64,000 bases of DNA from Algisphaera sp039180025 (GTDB lineage: Bacteria > Planctomycetota > Phycisphaerae > Phycisphaerales > Phycisphaeraceae): positions 21,760-85,759 of the forward strand of contig JBCDDZ010000009.1 in assembly GCA_039180025.1 (NCBI GenBank). The letters are read 5' to 3'. Each line of letters starts with the position of its first letter. Positions within the stretch are counted from its first letter, which is position 1. This document shows, one piece after another, positions 26,570-35,046 of this stretch. The position numbers were made by a program, and so were the translations under genes. The notes beneath the pieces are model-generated. The model saw only the letters and a program-made list of their open reading frames with translations, searched no databases and was not told the origin of the DNA.

Positions 26570-27475
26570 TCAAGCCGGGGATGGAGCGGAGGGTTCCGGG
26601 TCGGGTGAAGGAGCCGAATACGAACCGAGGCGGAAGATTTCGTCGATCGCGTTTCTTACCACGTCTTCGTGTTGCCAAGGGAGGAAGTGCCCGGCGTTGG
26701 GCAGGCGGTGGACTTGGATATAGGATGCGTTGGGCAGGTGGGTCTGGATATAGTCGGCGTTTCCGGCGGGCACAAGCCGATCTTTCCCGCCTTGGACCAC
26801 AACGACCGGGCAACGGATTTGCGGCAGGACCTGGGCAAGCAGGCGGGTTTGTTGAGGGGCGGCGAAGACTTCATCGTTGGCTCGGGCCCAGGTGCGCGGG
26901 ATCAGCCAAGGCAGCGGCGGGACCGCGCCCAGGATGTTGTACCAGCGCGGTTTTTCGAGCTGCGGATCTACGGACCCAGCCAGGATGACCAGGCCGCCTA
27001 CCCGGTCGGGGTAGTCGGCCGCGAGGCGGCAAACGATCGGCCCGCCCAGCGAGTGGCCCACGAGGATCGGCGGTCGCCCATCATGCGTCACGAGCAGCGG
27101 CGCGATGGCGGCCGCCTGGCCGGCAAAAGTGAGCGATGTGTCGCCATCGGCCGGACTCTGGCCGAACCCCGGACGATCGATACTGAATACCTGGGTTTGG
27201 GCGGGCGGGTCGCTGAGATAGGCGAGGTAGTTGGTCGCGTCGCCGGGGGTGCCGTGGACGAAAATAACCCGGGGCGCTTCGGTCGGGCCGGCGCGGAGAT
27301 AGGACAACTCGATCGGCGAGTTCCCGTGCGCAGGAGGTTGGCCGAGCTCAGGATTGGCTACGGCCTGGCGGGTAATGCCCGGTGGGAGCGGGCCGTGGGC
27401 GGGGGGACCGAAGCCGCAGCCGACCAAAGCAACAAGGGCGGTAAGACACAGGGCAGCAGGTGGGATCCAGCACAC
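26570..27475 (-). CDS. Alpha/beta hydrolase lipoprotein
   Basis: 301 residues beginning at a GTG. The signal peptide ends in lipobox LVGC (Cys20), so the enzyme should be membrane-anchored outside the cytoplasm. The hydrolase triad is visible: Ser142 in GHSLGG, Asp232 in GGKDRLVP and His263 in NAGHFLPW; the oxyanion segment is VHGTPGDATNY. Substrate unknown (esterase, epoxide hydrolase or dehalogenase are all possible in this fold). The C-terminus is Pro/Ser-rich. Confidence 0.82.
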   Translation of the reverse strand: MCWIPPAALCLTALVALVGCGFGPPAHGPLPPGITRQAVANPELGQPPAHGNSPIELSYLRAGPTEAPRVIFVHGTPGDATNYLAYLSDPPAQTQVFSIDRPGFGQSPADGDTSLTFAGQAAAIAPLLVTHDGRPPILVGHSLGGPIVCRLAADYPDRVGGLVILAGSVDPQLEKPRWYNILGAVPPLPWLIPRTWARANDEVFAAPQQTRLLAQVLPQIRCPVVVVQGGKDRLVPAGNADYIQTHLPNASYIQVHRLPNAGHFLPWQHEDVVRNAIDEIFRLGSYSAPSPDPEPSAPSPA

Positions 27476-27507
27476 AATCGAATCATAGCGATCGGGTTAT
27501 GCTGCCG

Positions 27508-28440
27508 TCATACGCCGAGCACCAGAATGGCTCCAAGCGTCACGCCACTCAGGAGTGTGCTAAGCGCGATGGTCGCCGCGGCCAAGGCGGTGTCTCCGTC
27601 CAGTTGAGTCGCCAACACATAAGACGCTACCGCGGTGGGGCACCCCGCGAGGATCAGGAGCACGGTACGGTCGTCGCCCCCGACCCCCAGCCAGGCGGCG
27701 GCGAGCCCGGCCAGTACCGGGGTGCCTACGCATTTGAGCAGCGCCGCGGCGGTCGCGGTCGGCAGGTGACGGCCCACGGGGTAAACAGCCAGCGCACCGC
27801 CGAGGCCGACGAGCGCCAGCGGGCCGGCGGGCTGCCCGAGGAGATTGAGGCTGGTCCGTATCGCCCCGGGCAAGGGGCCGCCGGTCCTCCAGACGGCTAG
27901 CCCAACGACGCACGCGATCAGCACTGGATTGGTGAACAGCGATTTGCCCATCCGCCAGGGCAGCGCGAGATCGAAGCGGTGGTGCGCCGCGGTCAGGACT
28001 GCCACCGCCAAAACGTTGTACAGCACCACCGTCGGCGCAAAAACCAGAGCGGCTTTGGCCAAGAGTTCGGCCTGATGGCCGGTGGCCAGCGCGATGACCG
28101 GGAGGCCGACAAACGCGAGATTGCCCCGGAACGCCGCTTGGGTGAATACGCCGGTGGCGGGTGGGGGCAGGCGCGCGAGTTTCGCGATGCCCCAGGCCAC
28201 CCCGGCCATGGCGGCGGTGGCGGCGAGCAGGGCAAGGGTCATCCTCCCGGCCTGCCCGACGACGCCGGCCCCCGGGGCCCTGCTCAGTACATCGACGATC
28301 AGGGCCGGCAGGCAGACCCAATAGACCAGGCGGTCGAGGCCGCGGCGGAAGCTTTCCGCGAAGAAACGCAGCCGAAACAGCGCATACCCGAGGGTGACCA
28401 GCAAGGCCAGCGGAAGCAGGGAATCGATAATCTGCGGCAT
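27508..28440 (-). CDS. AEC-family transporter (auxin efflux carrier type)
   Basis: Inner-membrane secondary transporter of 310 residues with about ten membrane helices in two inverted halves. Family features are the NLAFVGLPVIAL segment after helix 4 with conserved Asn, a cytoplasmic central loop, and GCPTAVASYVLATQL in the second half. Bacterial homologues move organic acids or related anions; the substrate here is not evident. It starts 17 bases after the DUF3465 gene and the hydrolase gene starts 32 bases after its end. Confidence 0.85.
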   Translation of the reverse strand: MPQIIDSLLPLALLVTLGYALFRLRFFAESFRRGLDRLVYWVCLPALIVDVLSRAPGAGVVGQAGRMTLALLAATAAMAGVAWGIAKLARLPPPATGVFTQAAFRGNLAFVGLPVIALATGHQAELLAKAALVFAPTVVLYNVLAVAVLTAAHHRFDLALPWRMGKSLFTNPVLIACVVGLAVWRTGGPLPGAIRTSLNLLGQPAGPLALVGLGGALAVYPVGRHLPTATAAALLKCVGTPVLAGLAAAWLGVGGDDRTVLLILAGCPTAVASYVLATQLDGDTALAAATIALSTLLSGVTLGAILVLGV

Positions 28441-28457
28441 GGGTCAGCGGGTTTCGT

Positions 28458-29048
28458 TTACTGATATCGCTGGCCGTGGTGGTCGATCCAGCCGCCTTCA
28501 CGCCACTGCTTGGGGTCGTGGTGGGTCCAGTGCAGGGCACCGCCCAGATCGTTGTATTCGTATTCACCCTTGAAAGTCAGCCGGTCTCCTTGACGGGCCG
28601 GGACCCGCGGGGCGAGGTCGATGTTGTGGGCGATTTTAATCGTGATGTCCGTGTGATCGACATCCAGAAGGAAACGCTGATGCCTCGATCCTTCGTTGTC
28701 GTCGGGCAGGACTTTCACGATGACCCCGGCGTCGGTAACGATAGCGTCGGACCGGCGTGTCCGGTGGAGCCCGGCGATCGGTGAAGACCGCTGCCGCGAT
28801 CGGCGGCGTGGGGCACTTGACTCCGACGGGGTTTCGCGCCGTTGCCGACGGTGGCGGCGTTTTTTGGCTTTCGTTACGCCGGTTTTCGATGCCGAGGAAG
28901 AATGTTGCTTCCCGGGGGGTTGGGCCCGGGCAGGGGGATCGGGGTGGCGGGTGCTGCTCTTTTTAAGCGCCCGGAGGATCAGCGGGATGGCGAGGAGGAG
29001 GATCTGCTTGAGGATCTTCGCCGCCGCGGGGCTGGGTTTCTTGGCCAT
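28458..29048 (-). CDS. DUF3465-domain protein
   Basis: 196 residues. A short N-terminal hydrophobic stretch (about residues 12-28) and a very basic, Arg/Ser/Pro-rich linker lead to a C-terminal DUF3465 domain (about 100-196) with RFLLDVDHTDITIKIAHN, VPARQGDRLTFKGEYEYN and GALHWTHHDP...GWIDH. The function of the domain is not known; the basic linker could bind nucleic acid or acidic polymers. In bacteria the domain is often exported, but no clear signal peptide cleavage site is seen here. Confidence 0.7.
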   Translation of the reverse strand: MAKKPSPAAAKILKQILLLAIPLILRALKKSSTRHPDPPARAQPPGKQHSSSASKTGVTKAKKRRHRRQRRETPSESSAPRRRSRQRSSPIAGLHRTRRSDAIVTDAGVIVKVLPDDNEGSRHQRFLLDVDHTDITIKIAHNIDLAPRVPARQGDRLTFKGEYEYNDLGGALHWTHHDPKQWREGGWIDHHGQRYQ

Positions 29049-29129
29049 AGTGAACTCGGGAAAAAACCCGCACAGGATGTGTCGTCGTGTGCGGGCGGAA
29101 TAAAGGGGCTATCGCGAGAGCGGGACGGA

Positions 29130-29537
29130 TCAGTGGGTGATCGTCGGCTCCATGGTTTTCGCTTGCTCGATCCAGCCGGCCACGACCGACTCGCTGGGCG
29201 TCGAACGGACCAGTTTTTTCGCCTCGTTGGTCTCTTCCATCTTGGTCGTGAGGTTGTCGGCCCGGCGCATCTTGAGTTCTTTTACGGTGTCCACCCCTGC
29301 GGCTTCGAGGAGTTCGGAGTATTCTTCGCCGACCCCCTTGATGCGCATCAGGTCGGCCATGTTGGCGAATTTGAGGAGCTCTTTTTCGGTCAGGCCGGTG
29401 ACTTTGGCGATGACCTCTCGGCCTTTGGCCGACCCGCACTTGGTCAGCAGGTCGTCGGTGGTGGCGATCTCGCCTTTGGCCAGCGCTTCTTTTTTCGCTG
29501 GGCCGATGCCTTCGATTTCGTCGATCTTGTAGCTCAT
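29130..29537 (-). CDS. DUF4332 helix-hairpin-helix protein
   Basis: 135 residues with two helix-hairpin-helix-like units: IDEIEGIGPAKKEALAKG at the start and LMRIKGVGEEYSELLEAAG near residue 62, followed by VKELKMRRADNL. This matches the DUF4332 pattern. Such units bind DNA non-specifically in other proteins, but no catalytic domain is attached. It is transcribed alone or with purSL (about 130 bases away) and DUF3465 (81 bases away). Confidence 0.75.
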   Translation of the reverse strand: MSYKIDEIEGIGPAKKEALAKGEIATTDDLLTKCGSAKGREVIAKVTGLTEKELLKFANMADLMRIKGVGEEYSELLEAAGVDTVKELKMRRADNLTTKMEETNEAKKLVRSTPSESVVAGWIEQAKTMEPTITH

Positions 29538-29670
29538 GATGTTTCTTTCGGGTCGAGATGAGGGAAATGCCCACGCCCACGCATGGATGTCGCTACTAAG
29601 TTTAATCCAGGGCCAATATTCTTGTGCGGCAGCCGGCGCCGCGTCGGTTATCCGGACTTGTTTTATGGGT

Positions 29671-32600
29671 TCACCAATCCAGCGGTTTAAGCCAGGCAGC
29701 GCGCAGGTCGTCGAGCGGGGCGGTGAAGATTTGGCCGCGGTCGGCGGTGCGGAGGGTGAGGTTGGCGTGGTCGGCGAACGTGCCGATCTGGGCGAAGGGG
29801 CAGCCCGCGCCGCGGAGCGCCTTGATGACGGCGTCTAGGTTGGGCGGTTCGACTTCGAGGAGGTAGCGGCTGGGGGTTTCCGCGAAACATTTTTCGGTTA
29901 AAGAGAGCGCGGGGGTTTGGTCTGTGGCCGAGGGCAGGTGCGTGAGGTCCAGGTCCAGGCCGACGCGGCCGGCGAAGGCCATCTCGGCGGCGGCGGGGAG
30001 GAGCCCGCCTTCGGAGCAGTCGTGCGCCGAAGCAATACACCGCTGGGCAATGAGGCGGGCGACCGCGGCGGCGGTCGCGGGGCCCGCGTGAAGGTCCACC
30101 CGGGGGATGTGGAGGTCCGCGGCGGTGGGGAGGAGCCCGCAGGCGGCTAAATGAGAACCGCCGAAGTGGGGCGTGGTGCCGCCGACGATGAGCAGGGCGT
30201 CGCCGGAGGCCTTGGCGTCCATCGTGCGGGCCCGGGTGACGTCGTCGATGATGCCCAGCGCCGAAATCAGCATCGTCGGCGGGATCGTGATGAGCTTGCC
30301 GTCTTCGGTCGTGAACTGGTTGGACAGCGAATCCTTGCCCGAGACGAACGGCGTCTCGTAGGCCATCGCCCCGTCGTAGCAGGCCTCGGCCGCGCGGACG
30401 AGGCTGCCGAGTTGAGCGGGGTCGTCGCAGCGCGGCCAGCAGAAATTATCGAGGATCGCGAGGTGCCGGGGGTCGGCCCCGACGCACACGGCGTTGCGGA
30501 CGGCTTCGTCGAGGGCGGCGAGCGTGGCGTAATAGGAGTCTCCGTCGAGGGCGGTGCCGTCGGCGGTGGCTTTTTCGGAGAGGTAGGGGGCCAGGCCGTT
30601 GCTGAGCGTGATCCCCTTGTTTGAATCGAGCTTCGGGCGGAGCACGGCGCCGTCGGAGGGGCCGTCTTGATGGGGCCCGACGAGGGGTTTGACCACGCTC
30701 CCGGCCTGGACCTCGTGGTCGTACTGGCGGATGATCCAGTGCTTGGACGCGAGGTTGGGGTGGGACAACAATTCGAGCAGTGCCTGGCGGGTATCCGGGG
30801 CGTCGTCGCGTGGGGAAGCCGCCGCGGGCTTGGACACGGGTGCGGGGCCGGGCCATTCCGCCGTTCGGGTGGGGGTGGGGATGCCGTCGTGCATGAGCCC
30901 CATATCGAGTTGGCCGACTTCCTGGCCGTGCCAGGTGAGCAGAAGCGTGGGCACGTCGGGGCCGCCCGGGCCGGGGGCGCGGTGGCCAAACGCCCCGAGG
31001 TCGCAGAACGTCACGTCCTCGGCCGCGGCGAGCTGGCGGAGCGCTTCGACGTTCTCGGGCGGTACGGCCAGCGGCATACGCTCTTGGGCTTCGCTGATCC
31101 AGACCTCGGTATAGCTGAGCCCGGCGTATTTGGTCGGGGCGGTCTCGAGGGTGACGCGGGCCCCGATTTTTTCGGCCATTTCTCCCACCGCGGAGGAAAA
31201 GCCGCCGGCCCCGCAGTCGGAGATGGCGCTGAAGAGGCAGCGGGTCTGTTCCGGATTTTCGGTAGTCGGTGCGGGGTAGTCGCGGGCCTGGAGGATGACG
31301 TCGAGGGTCTTCTTCTCGGTGATGGCATTTCCGATCTGAACCGCGTGACTGAATTCATCCGCGTGGGTATCGGTGAGTTCCGCGGAGGAAAAGGTCGCGC
31401 CGTGGATCCCGTCGCGGCCGGTCGCACCGCCGAGGATGATGATCCGGTCCCCGGGCTGGGCTTCGCCGAAACATTTATCGAGCGGGATGATGCCGACGCA
31501 GCCGGCGTAGACCAGCGGGTTCGCAACGTAGTCGTCGTGGAAGTAAACGGCCCCGTTGACGGTGGGGATGCCCATCCGGTTGCCGTAATCGCGGACGCCG
31601 TCGACCACGCGCTGAAGGGTGCGTTTGGGGTGGATCACGCCCGGGGGTAACGTCTCGGGGTCCGCGTCGGGGAATGAAACGCAGAACGTGTCGGTGTTGG
31701 CGATAGGTTGGGCGGAAAGCCCGGTACCCATGATGTCGCGGATACAGCCGCCGATCCCGGTCGCGGCCCCGCCGTAGGGTTCGAGGGCGGAAGGGTGGTT
31801 GTGGGTTTCGACCTTGATCGCGATCCCGTGGGTCTGGTCGAAACGGACGATCCCGGCGTTGTCGTCGAAGACCGAGACGAGCCAGTCGGCGCGGTCGGTG
31901 CCACGCCATTTTGCTTTGAGGTCGAACGTAGCGGCGGCCACGGTGGTCTTGAGCAGGTTGTGGATGGTGACGCGGCCGTCGTCGTGAATCTCGTGGCCGG
32001 CTTTACCTCGGAATATCTCGAGCGAGCCGGGGTCGGAGGTGGTGTAAGACACGGTGGATTTGAGGGTCTTGTGTACGCAGTGTTCAGACCAGGTCTGGGC
32101 CAGGGTTTCGAGCTCGATATCGGTCGGCTCGCGGTCGGCGGCCCGGTAGTAAGCCTGGATCGCCTGCATCTCTTCGAGCGATAAGAAGAGGTGGGCCTGG
32201 CGTGACATGGTTTCGAGGGCCGCGTCGTCGAGGCCTCGGATCGGGATGTGGGTGAGGCCGAAAGCGTAGGGCGTGCCGTGCGCGAAGGCGGCGGGATGGT
32301 GGGGGCCCAGGTGCACGGACTGAACGACCGGGTTGGCGAGATGCGACACGGCAAAACCGCGCAACTGATCGTCGGTGGGACGGGAGGGGGCCGCCGGATC
32401 GAAGGCGAAATCGTAACGGGCCCCGGTGCGGACGGCGACCGGAGCCGAGTCCGTCGAGGCCGGGAGCATCTCACGGATCGCGTCCTGCGTGGACTCAGCA
32501 ACCGGGTCCATGACTCCGGGCAGGACGTGCACCTCTACCGTAACCTGAGAAGCGTTGGCGGGATCGCTGCCGAGGTGGGCCCGCTGGTTGATCGGGTCGG

Positions 32601-32835
32601 CCAAGAGCTCGTGGGCGATCTGCCGGGCGTCCTGATCGCTGAGGTCGGCTTCGATCAGGAAGACCTGGGCGGTGTGGACGCTGGTGACGGCGGGCCCCAA
32701 AGAGGAGCGGGCTGAGGCAAGGGTGTCGCGGCCCGCGGCGTCCGGCTCGTTGGGGACGGGCCAAACTTCGACGCGGATCACCCGGGGGGCGTGGGGCGGG
32801 GTGGCGGTGGCAGCGGCGTGGTCGGAAGCGGTCAT
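29671..32835 (-). CDS. purSL: Phosphoribosylformylglycinamidine synthase, PurS-PurL fusion
   Basis: Fourth step of purine synthesis: FGAR to FGAM with ATP and ammonia. The C-terminal about 800 residues are the PurL synthetase, with the conserved ETHNHPSALEPYGGAATG, GIGGCIRDIMGTG, and paired ATP-binding halves. The N-terminal 180 residues appear to hold two PurS-like units (RVIRVEVWPV... and QVTVEVHVLP...), each ending in NQRAHLG- or VQSVHLG-like strands. There is no C-terminal glutaminase, so a separate PurQ is expected. ATG 32835 (1054 residues) was chosen; ATG 32847 is possible. It follows the 33 kb hypothetical by 72 bases. Confidence 0.92.
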   Translation of the reverse strand: MTASDHAAATATPPHAPRVIRVEVWPVPNEPDAAGRDTLASARSSLGPAVTSVHTAQVFLIEADLSDQDARQIAHELLADPINQRAHLGSDPANASQVTVEVHVLPGVMDPVAESTQDAIREMLPASTDSAPVAVRTGARYDFAFDPAAPSRPTDDQLRGFAVSHLANPVVQSVHLGPHHPAAFAHGTPYAFGLTHIPIRGLDDAALETMSRQAHLFLSLEEMQAIQAYYRAADREPTDIELETLAQTWSEHCVHKTLKSTVSYTTSDPGSLEIFRGKAGHEIHDDGRVTIHNLLKTTVAAATFDLKAKWRGTDRADWLVSVFDDNAGIVRFDQTHGIAIKVETHNHPSALEPYGGAATGIGGCIRDIMGTGLSAQPIANTDTFCVSFPDADPETLPPGVIHPKRTLQRVVDGVRDYGNRMGIPTVNGAVYFHDDYVANPLVYAGCVGIIPLDKCFGEAQPGDRIIILGGATGRDGIHGATFSSAELTDTHADEFSHAVQIGNAITEKKTLDVILQARDYPAPTTENPEQTRCLFSAISDCGAGGFSSAVGEMAEKIGARVTLETAPTKYAGLSYTEVWISEAQERMPLAVPPENVEALRQLAAAEDVTFCDLGAFGHRAPGPGGPDVPTLLLTWHGQEVGQLDMGLMHDGIPTPTRTAEWPGPAPVSKPAAASPRDDAPDTRQALLELLSHPNLASKHWIIRQYDHEVQAGSVVKPLVGPHQDGPSDGAVLRPKLDSNKGITLSNGLAPYLSEKATADGTALDGDSYYATLAALDEAVRNAVCVGADPRHLAILDNFCWPRCDDPAQLGSLVRAAEACYDGAMAYETPFVSGKDSLSNQFTTEDGKLITIPPTMLISALGIIDDVTRARTMDAKASGDALLIVGGTTPHFGGSHLAACGLLPTAADLHIPRVDLHAGPATAAAVARLIAQRCIASAHDCSEGGLLPAAAEMAFAGRVGLDLDLTHLPSATDQTPALSLTEKCFAETPSRYLLEVEPPNLDAVIKALRGAGCPFAQIGTFADHANLTLRTADRGQIFTAPLDDLRAAWLKPLDW

Positions 32836-32907
32836 GCCAGCGATCATACGGTAGGAACGTGCGGCGGTGTGAAGAGGCGGGGAGGCCGCATTGGGCACCG
32901 CCGGCCG

Positions 32908-33732
32908 TTAAGGGGCGGGGGTGTCGGGCTGCCGACCGAAGCGGCCGTAAAAGGTGAACCACTGAGGCTTTTCCGGGATCACAAGCACCCCGGCCGGGAG
33001 GCCCGGCTCGGTTTCACGGAGGATCGTTTTGTAGGTAGGGGCGTAGACAAAGCCTTCGGCGTCGGTGCGGCGGTGGGGGTAGACCAGCACGAGCGACCCG
33101 TCGATCTGGTCGTTGACGATCTGGTCGGCGACTAAAGCGAGGGGGGGCACTTCGGCGTTGGCCAGCGGCTTGTCGTCGGGCCCGAGGTAGCGCCGCATAA
33201 TCACCGCGGGCGCGTGGCGGAACGCGAGGGTGCGATGGTGCTCGGCTTGGTGGGGGTTGGTGTGGTGCGTGTGCCAGACAGCGAGGAGGTGGTGGACGTA
33301 GAAGAGTTCGGGCTGCTCTTCCAGCAAAGATTCGAGAGTGGCGCGGGTGGTCGGGAGGTAGAACGTTTCGGCCGGGAGCTTGGCGAGCGCTTCGGCCTGG
33401 TGGACCGCGAGCTGTTCACGGGCGGTGACGTGGAAGCCGAGGTCTTTGTATTTTTCGTTGGTGCGGGCGCTGGCCATCGGACCCCGCTCGAGCGATTTGA
33501 ACGTGGTGTACTGGCTGCGGGGCCAACCGGCTCGCTCGGCCCAGAGGATCGGGGCGTCGTCGGCGGCATCTTCCGCGGCACGGCCGGACTCGGCGAGAAA
33601 GAAGATGCCGGCGGTGAGCGCGGGGACGAGCAGGAAAAGACTCAGCGTCGCGACGACGACCCAGGGGCCCTTGACGGCGTGGCCGGGGCGTTCTCGGGGC
33701 GTGGCGGCGGTAGAGTCGGCGGGATGATTCAT
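32908..33732 (-). CDS. Membrane-anchored hypothetical protein
   Basis: Not recognised. 274 residues with one N-terminal membrane helix (about residues 23-47) and an extracytoplasmic domain of about 220 residues containing a helical middle region (REQLAVHQAEALAKLPAETFY) and a strand-rich C-terminus. No lipobox, cysteine pairs or catalytic motif. Its ATG overlaps the HAD gene stop as ATGA, so translation is likely coupled to it. Confidence 0.7.
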   Translation of the reverse strand: MNHPADSTAATPRERPGHAVKGPWVVVATLSLFLLVPALTAGIFFLAESGRAAEDAADDAPILWAERAGWPRSQYTTFKSLERGPMASARTNEKYKDLGFHVTAREQLAVHQAEALAKLPAETFYLPTTRATLESLLEEQPELFYVHHLLAVWHTHHTNPHQAEHHRTLAFRHAPAVIMRRYLGPDDKPLANAEVPPLALVADQIVNDQIDGSLVLVYPHRRTDAEGFVYAPTYKTILRETEPGLPAGVLVIPEKPQWFTFYGRFGRQPDTPAP

Positions 33733-34406
33733 GGCGTTTCCAGCAGACCATAGGCGGTGAGTTGGCGGATGATCGCGGGGATGGGGTTATGGGTGTCCCG
33801 AGAAACGAGATGGGCCTGCCAACCGCGTACCCGCGCGGCGTCGATATTCTCGGGCAGGTCGTCGAAGAAAAGGATCTGGGCCGGGGCAATACCCGTTCCG
33901 TCTTCGACGTACTGGTAGATCGCGGGGTCGGGTTTGGCGTGACCGATGATCTGGCTGGCCAGAGGGAAATCGAAGAGTTCGACGGGGAGGTAGGCGGGGT
34001 GGTCGCGGCGGCGGAACATCTGCCAGTGGTGGGCGTTGGTGTTGCTGAGGCAGGCGGTTTTGACCGGGAGCGCGGCGAGGCGGTCGAGCAGCGCGATCGC
34101 GCCGGGGAAGGTTTCGATCAGCACGGCTTCGAGGACGCGGCGGACCTCATCGGGGCGGAGGCCGCCCAAACGGGCCGCGGTGGCGAAAAATTCGACCACG
34201 CCGACCCGGCCGGTCTCGAAGTCGTCGAAGAGTTGAGCCAGCGGGTGGTCCCGGCCCCGGGCGGCGGTGCTGGAGAGATCGCCGGTCAGGCCTTGCAACT
34301 GCGGCAGCTTGGCGAGACGGGCGGCGTGGCTCCAGTCGTCCGAGATGCGCAGCAAGACCCGCCCCAGGTCGAAGACGACGAGATGGATGTCGGGAACAGC
34401 GGGCAC
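33729..34406 (-). CDS. HAD-superfamily (YihX-like) phosphatase
   Basis: 225 residues, GTG start. Motif I is VVFDLGRVL with nucleophile Asp13; as in YihX-like HAD-IA proteins the second Asp is replaced by Gly. Motif II is SNTNAHHW, a Lys follows in GHAKPDPAIY, and motif IV is FFDDLPENI. A helical cap lies between motifs I and II. Substrate unknown; relatives hydrolyse sugar phosphates such as glucose-1-phosphate. It starts 4 bases after the LURP-one-like gene ends. Confidence 0.85.
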   Translation of the reverse strand: MPAVPDIHLVVFDLGRVLLRISDDWSHAARLAKLPQLQGLTGDLSSTAARGRDHPLAQLFDDFETGRVGVVEFFATAARLGGLRPDEVRRVLEAVLIETFPGAIALLDRLAALPVKTACLSNTNAHHWQMFRRRDHPAYLPVELFDFPLASQIIGHAKPDPAIYQYVEDGTGIAPAQILFFDDLPENIDAARVRGWQAHLVSRDTHNPIPAIIRQLTAYGLLETP

Positions 34407-34410
34407 GGGT

Positions 34411-35004
34411 TTAATTCTGCTTGCCTTCGATGGCGCAGAGCAAGATGGCGGCGGCGAGGCCGAGCCGGGGGTCGAGCCGATTGCCGGTGTCGGGGGTGAA
34501 GTCGATCGCGATCTTGCGCACGAACGGGTTGAAGTTCTGCTTGAAGACGGCGGCGGGCTGGCCCTGCCAAGTCGCGTGGTAGGCCTGGGGCATCAACGCG
34601 GAGGCGATGTCGTGGGCCCGGCGGACAAGGGCCTTGAACGTCGAGTCCTCGATGATTTGGCCCGCTTCTTCGCCCCGGTCATCGTAGAGGGTCCACTGGT
34701 CTTTGATCATCGATTTGAAGCCGTGGCGTTTGAGCGCGCCGACGGTTTCGCCGGTCGTCGGATCGACCACGCCGTAGGTTCCTGAGATATCGAAGATGCT
34801 TTGGGTGCGGATCGTCAACACTTCCTGGGCCATCGATTCATCGGCGTAGACACGGATGTCTTCTTTGACTTTGAAGGCTTTTTGTTTGGAATAGAGGACG
34901 ACGTTGCCGTCGGGATCAAAGATGTGGAAATCTTCGCCGAAGAGTTTGAACACTTTTTGCCGTAAGAGATAGGTCGGGAATGCGTAGCGTTCGGCCAGGT
35001 CCAT
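34411..35004 (-). CDS. LURP-one-related (tubby-like/scramblase fold) protein
   Basis: 197 residues, cytoplasmic, with no signal. A run of beta strands (YLLRQKVFKLFGEDFHIFD, NVVLYSKQKAFK, LTIRTQSIFDISGTYGVVD) has the alternating pattern of the LURP-one/tubby-C family, followed by a C-terminal hydrophobic helix (LGLAAAILLCAI) like the buried helix of that barrel. Function in bacteria is unknown. It is tightly packed between proA (42 bases) and the HAD gene (4 bases). Confidence 0.7.
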   Translation of the reverse strand: MDLAERYAFPTYLLRQKVFKLFGEDFHIFDPDGNVVLYSKQKAFKVKEDIRVYADESMAQEVLTIRTQSIFDISGTYGVVDPTTGETVGALKRHGFKSMIKDQWTLYDDRGEEAGQIIEDSTFKALVRRAHDIASALMPQAYHATWQGQPAAVFKQNFNPFVRKIAIDFTPDTGNRLDPRLGLAAAILLCAIEGKQN

Positions 35005-35046
35005 CGCGATACTCCATACGGATAGGAATCGATCGACGCGCTACAA

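Noticed and set aside
26669..27607. A 312-codon plus-strand frame opposite the hydrolase lipoprotein
   Set aside because: Shadow of the minus-strand gene, which has a signal peptide and an intact Ser-Asp-His triad.
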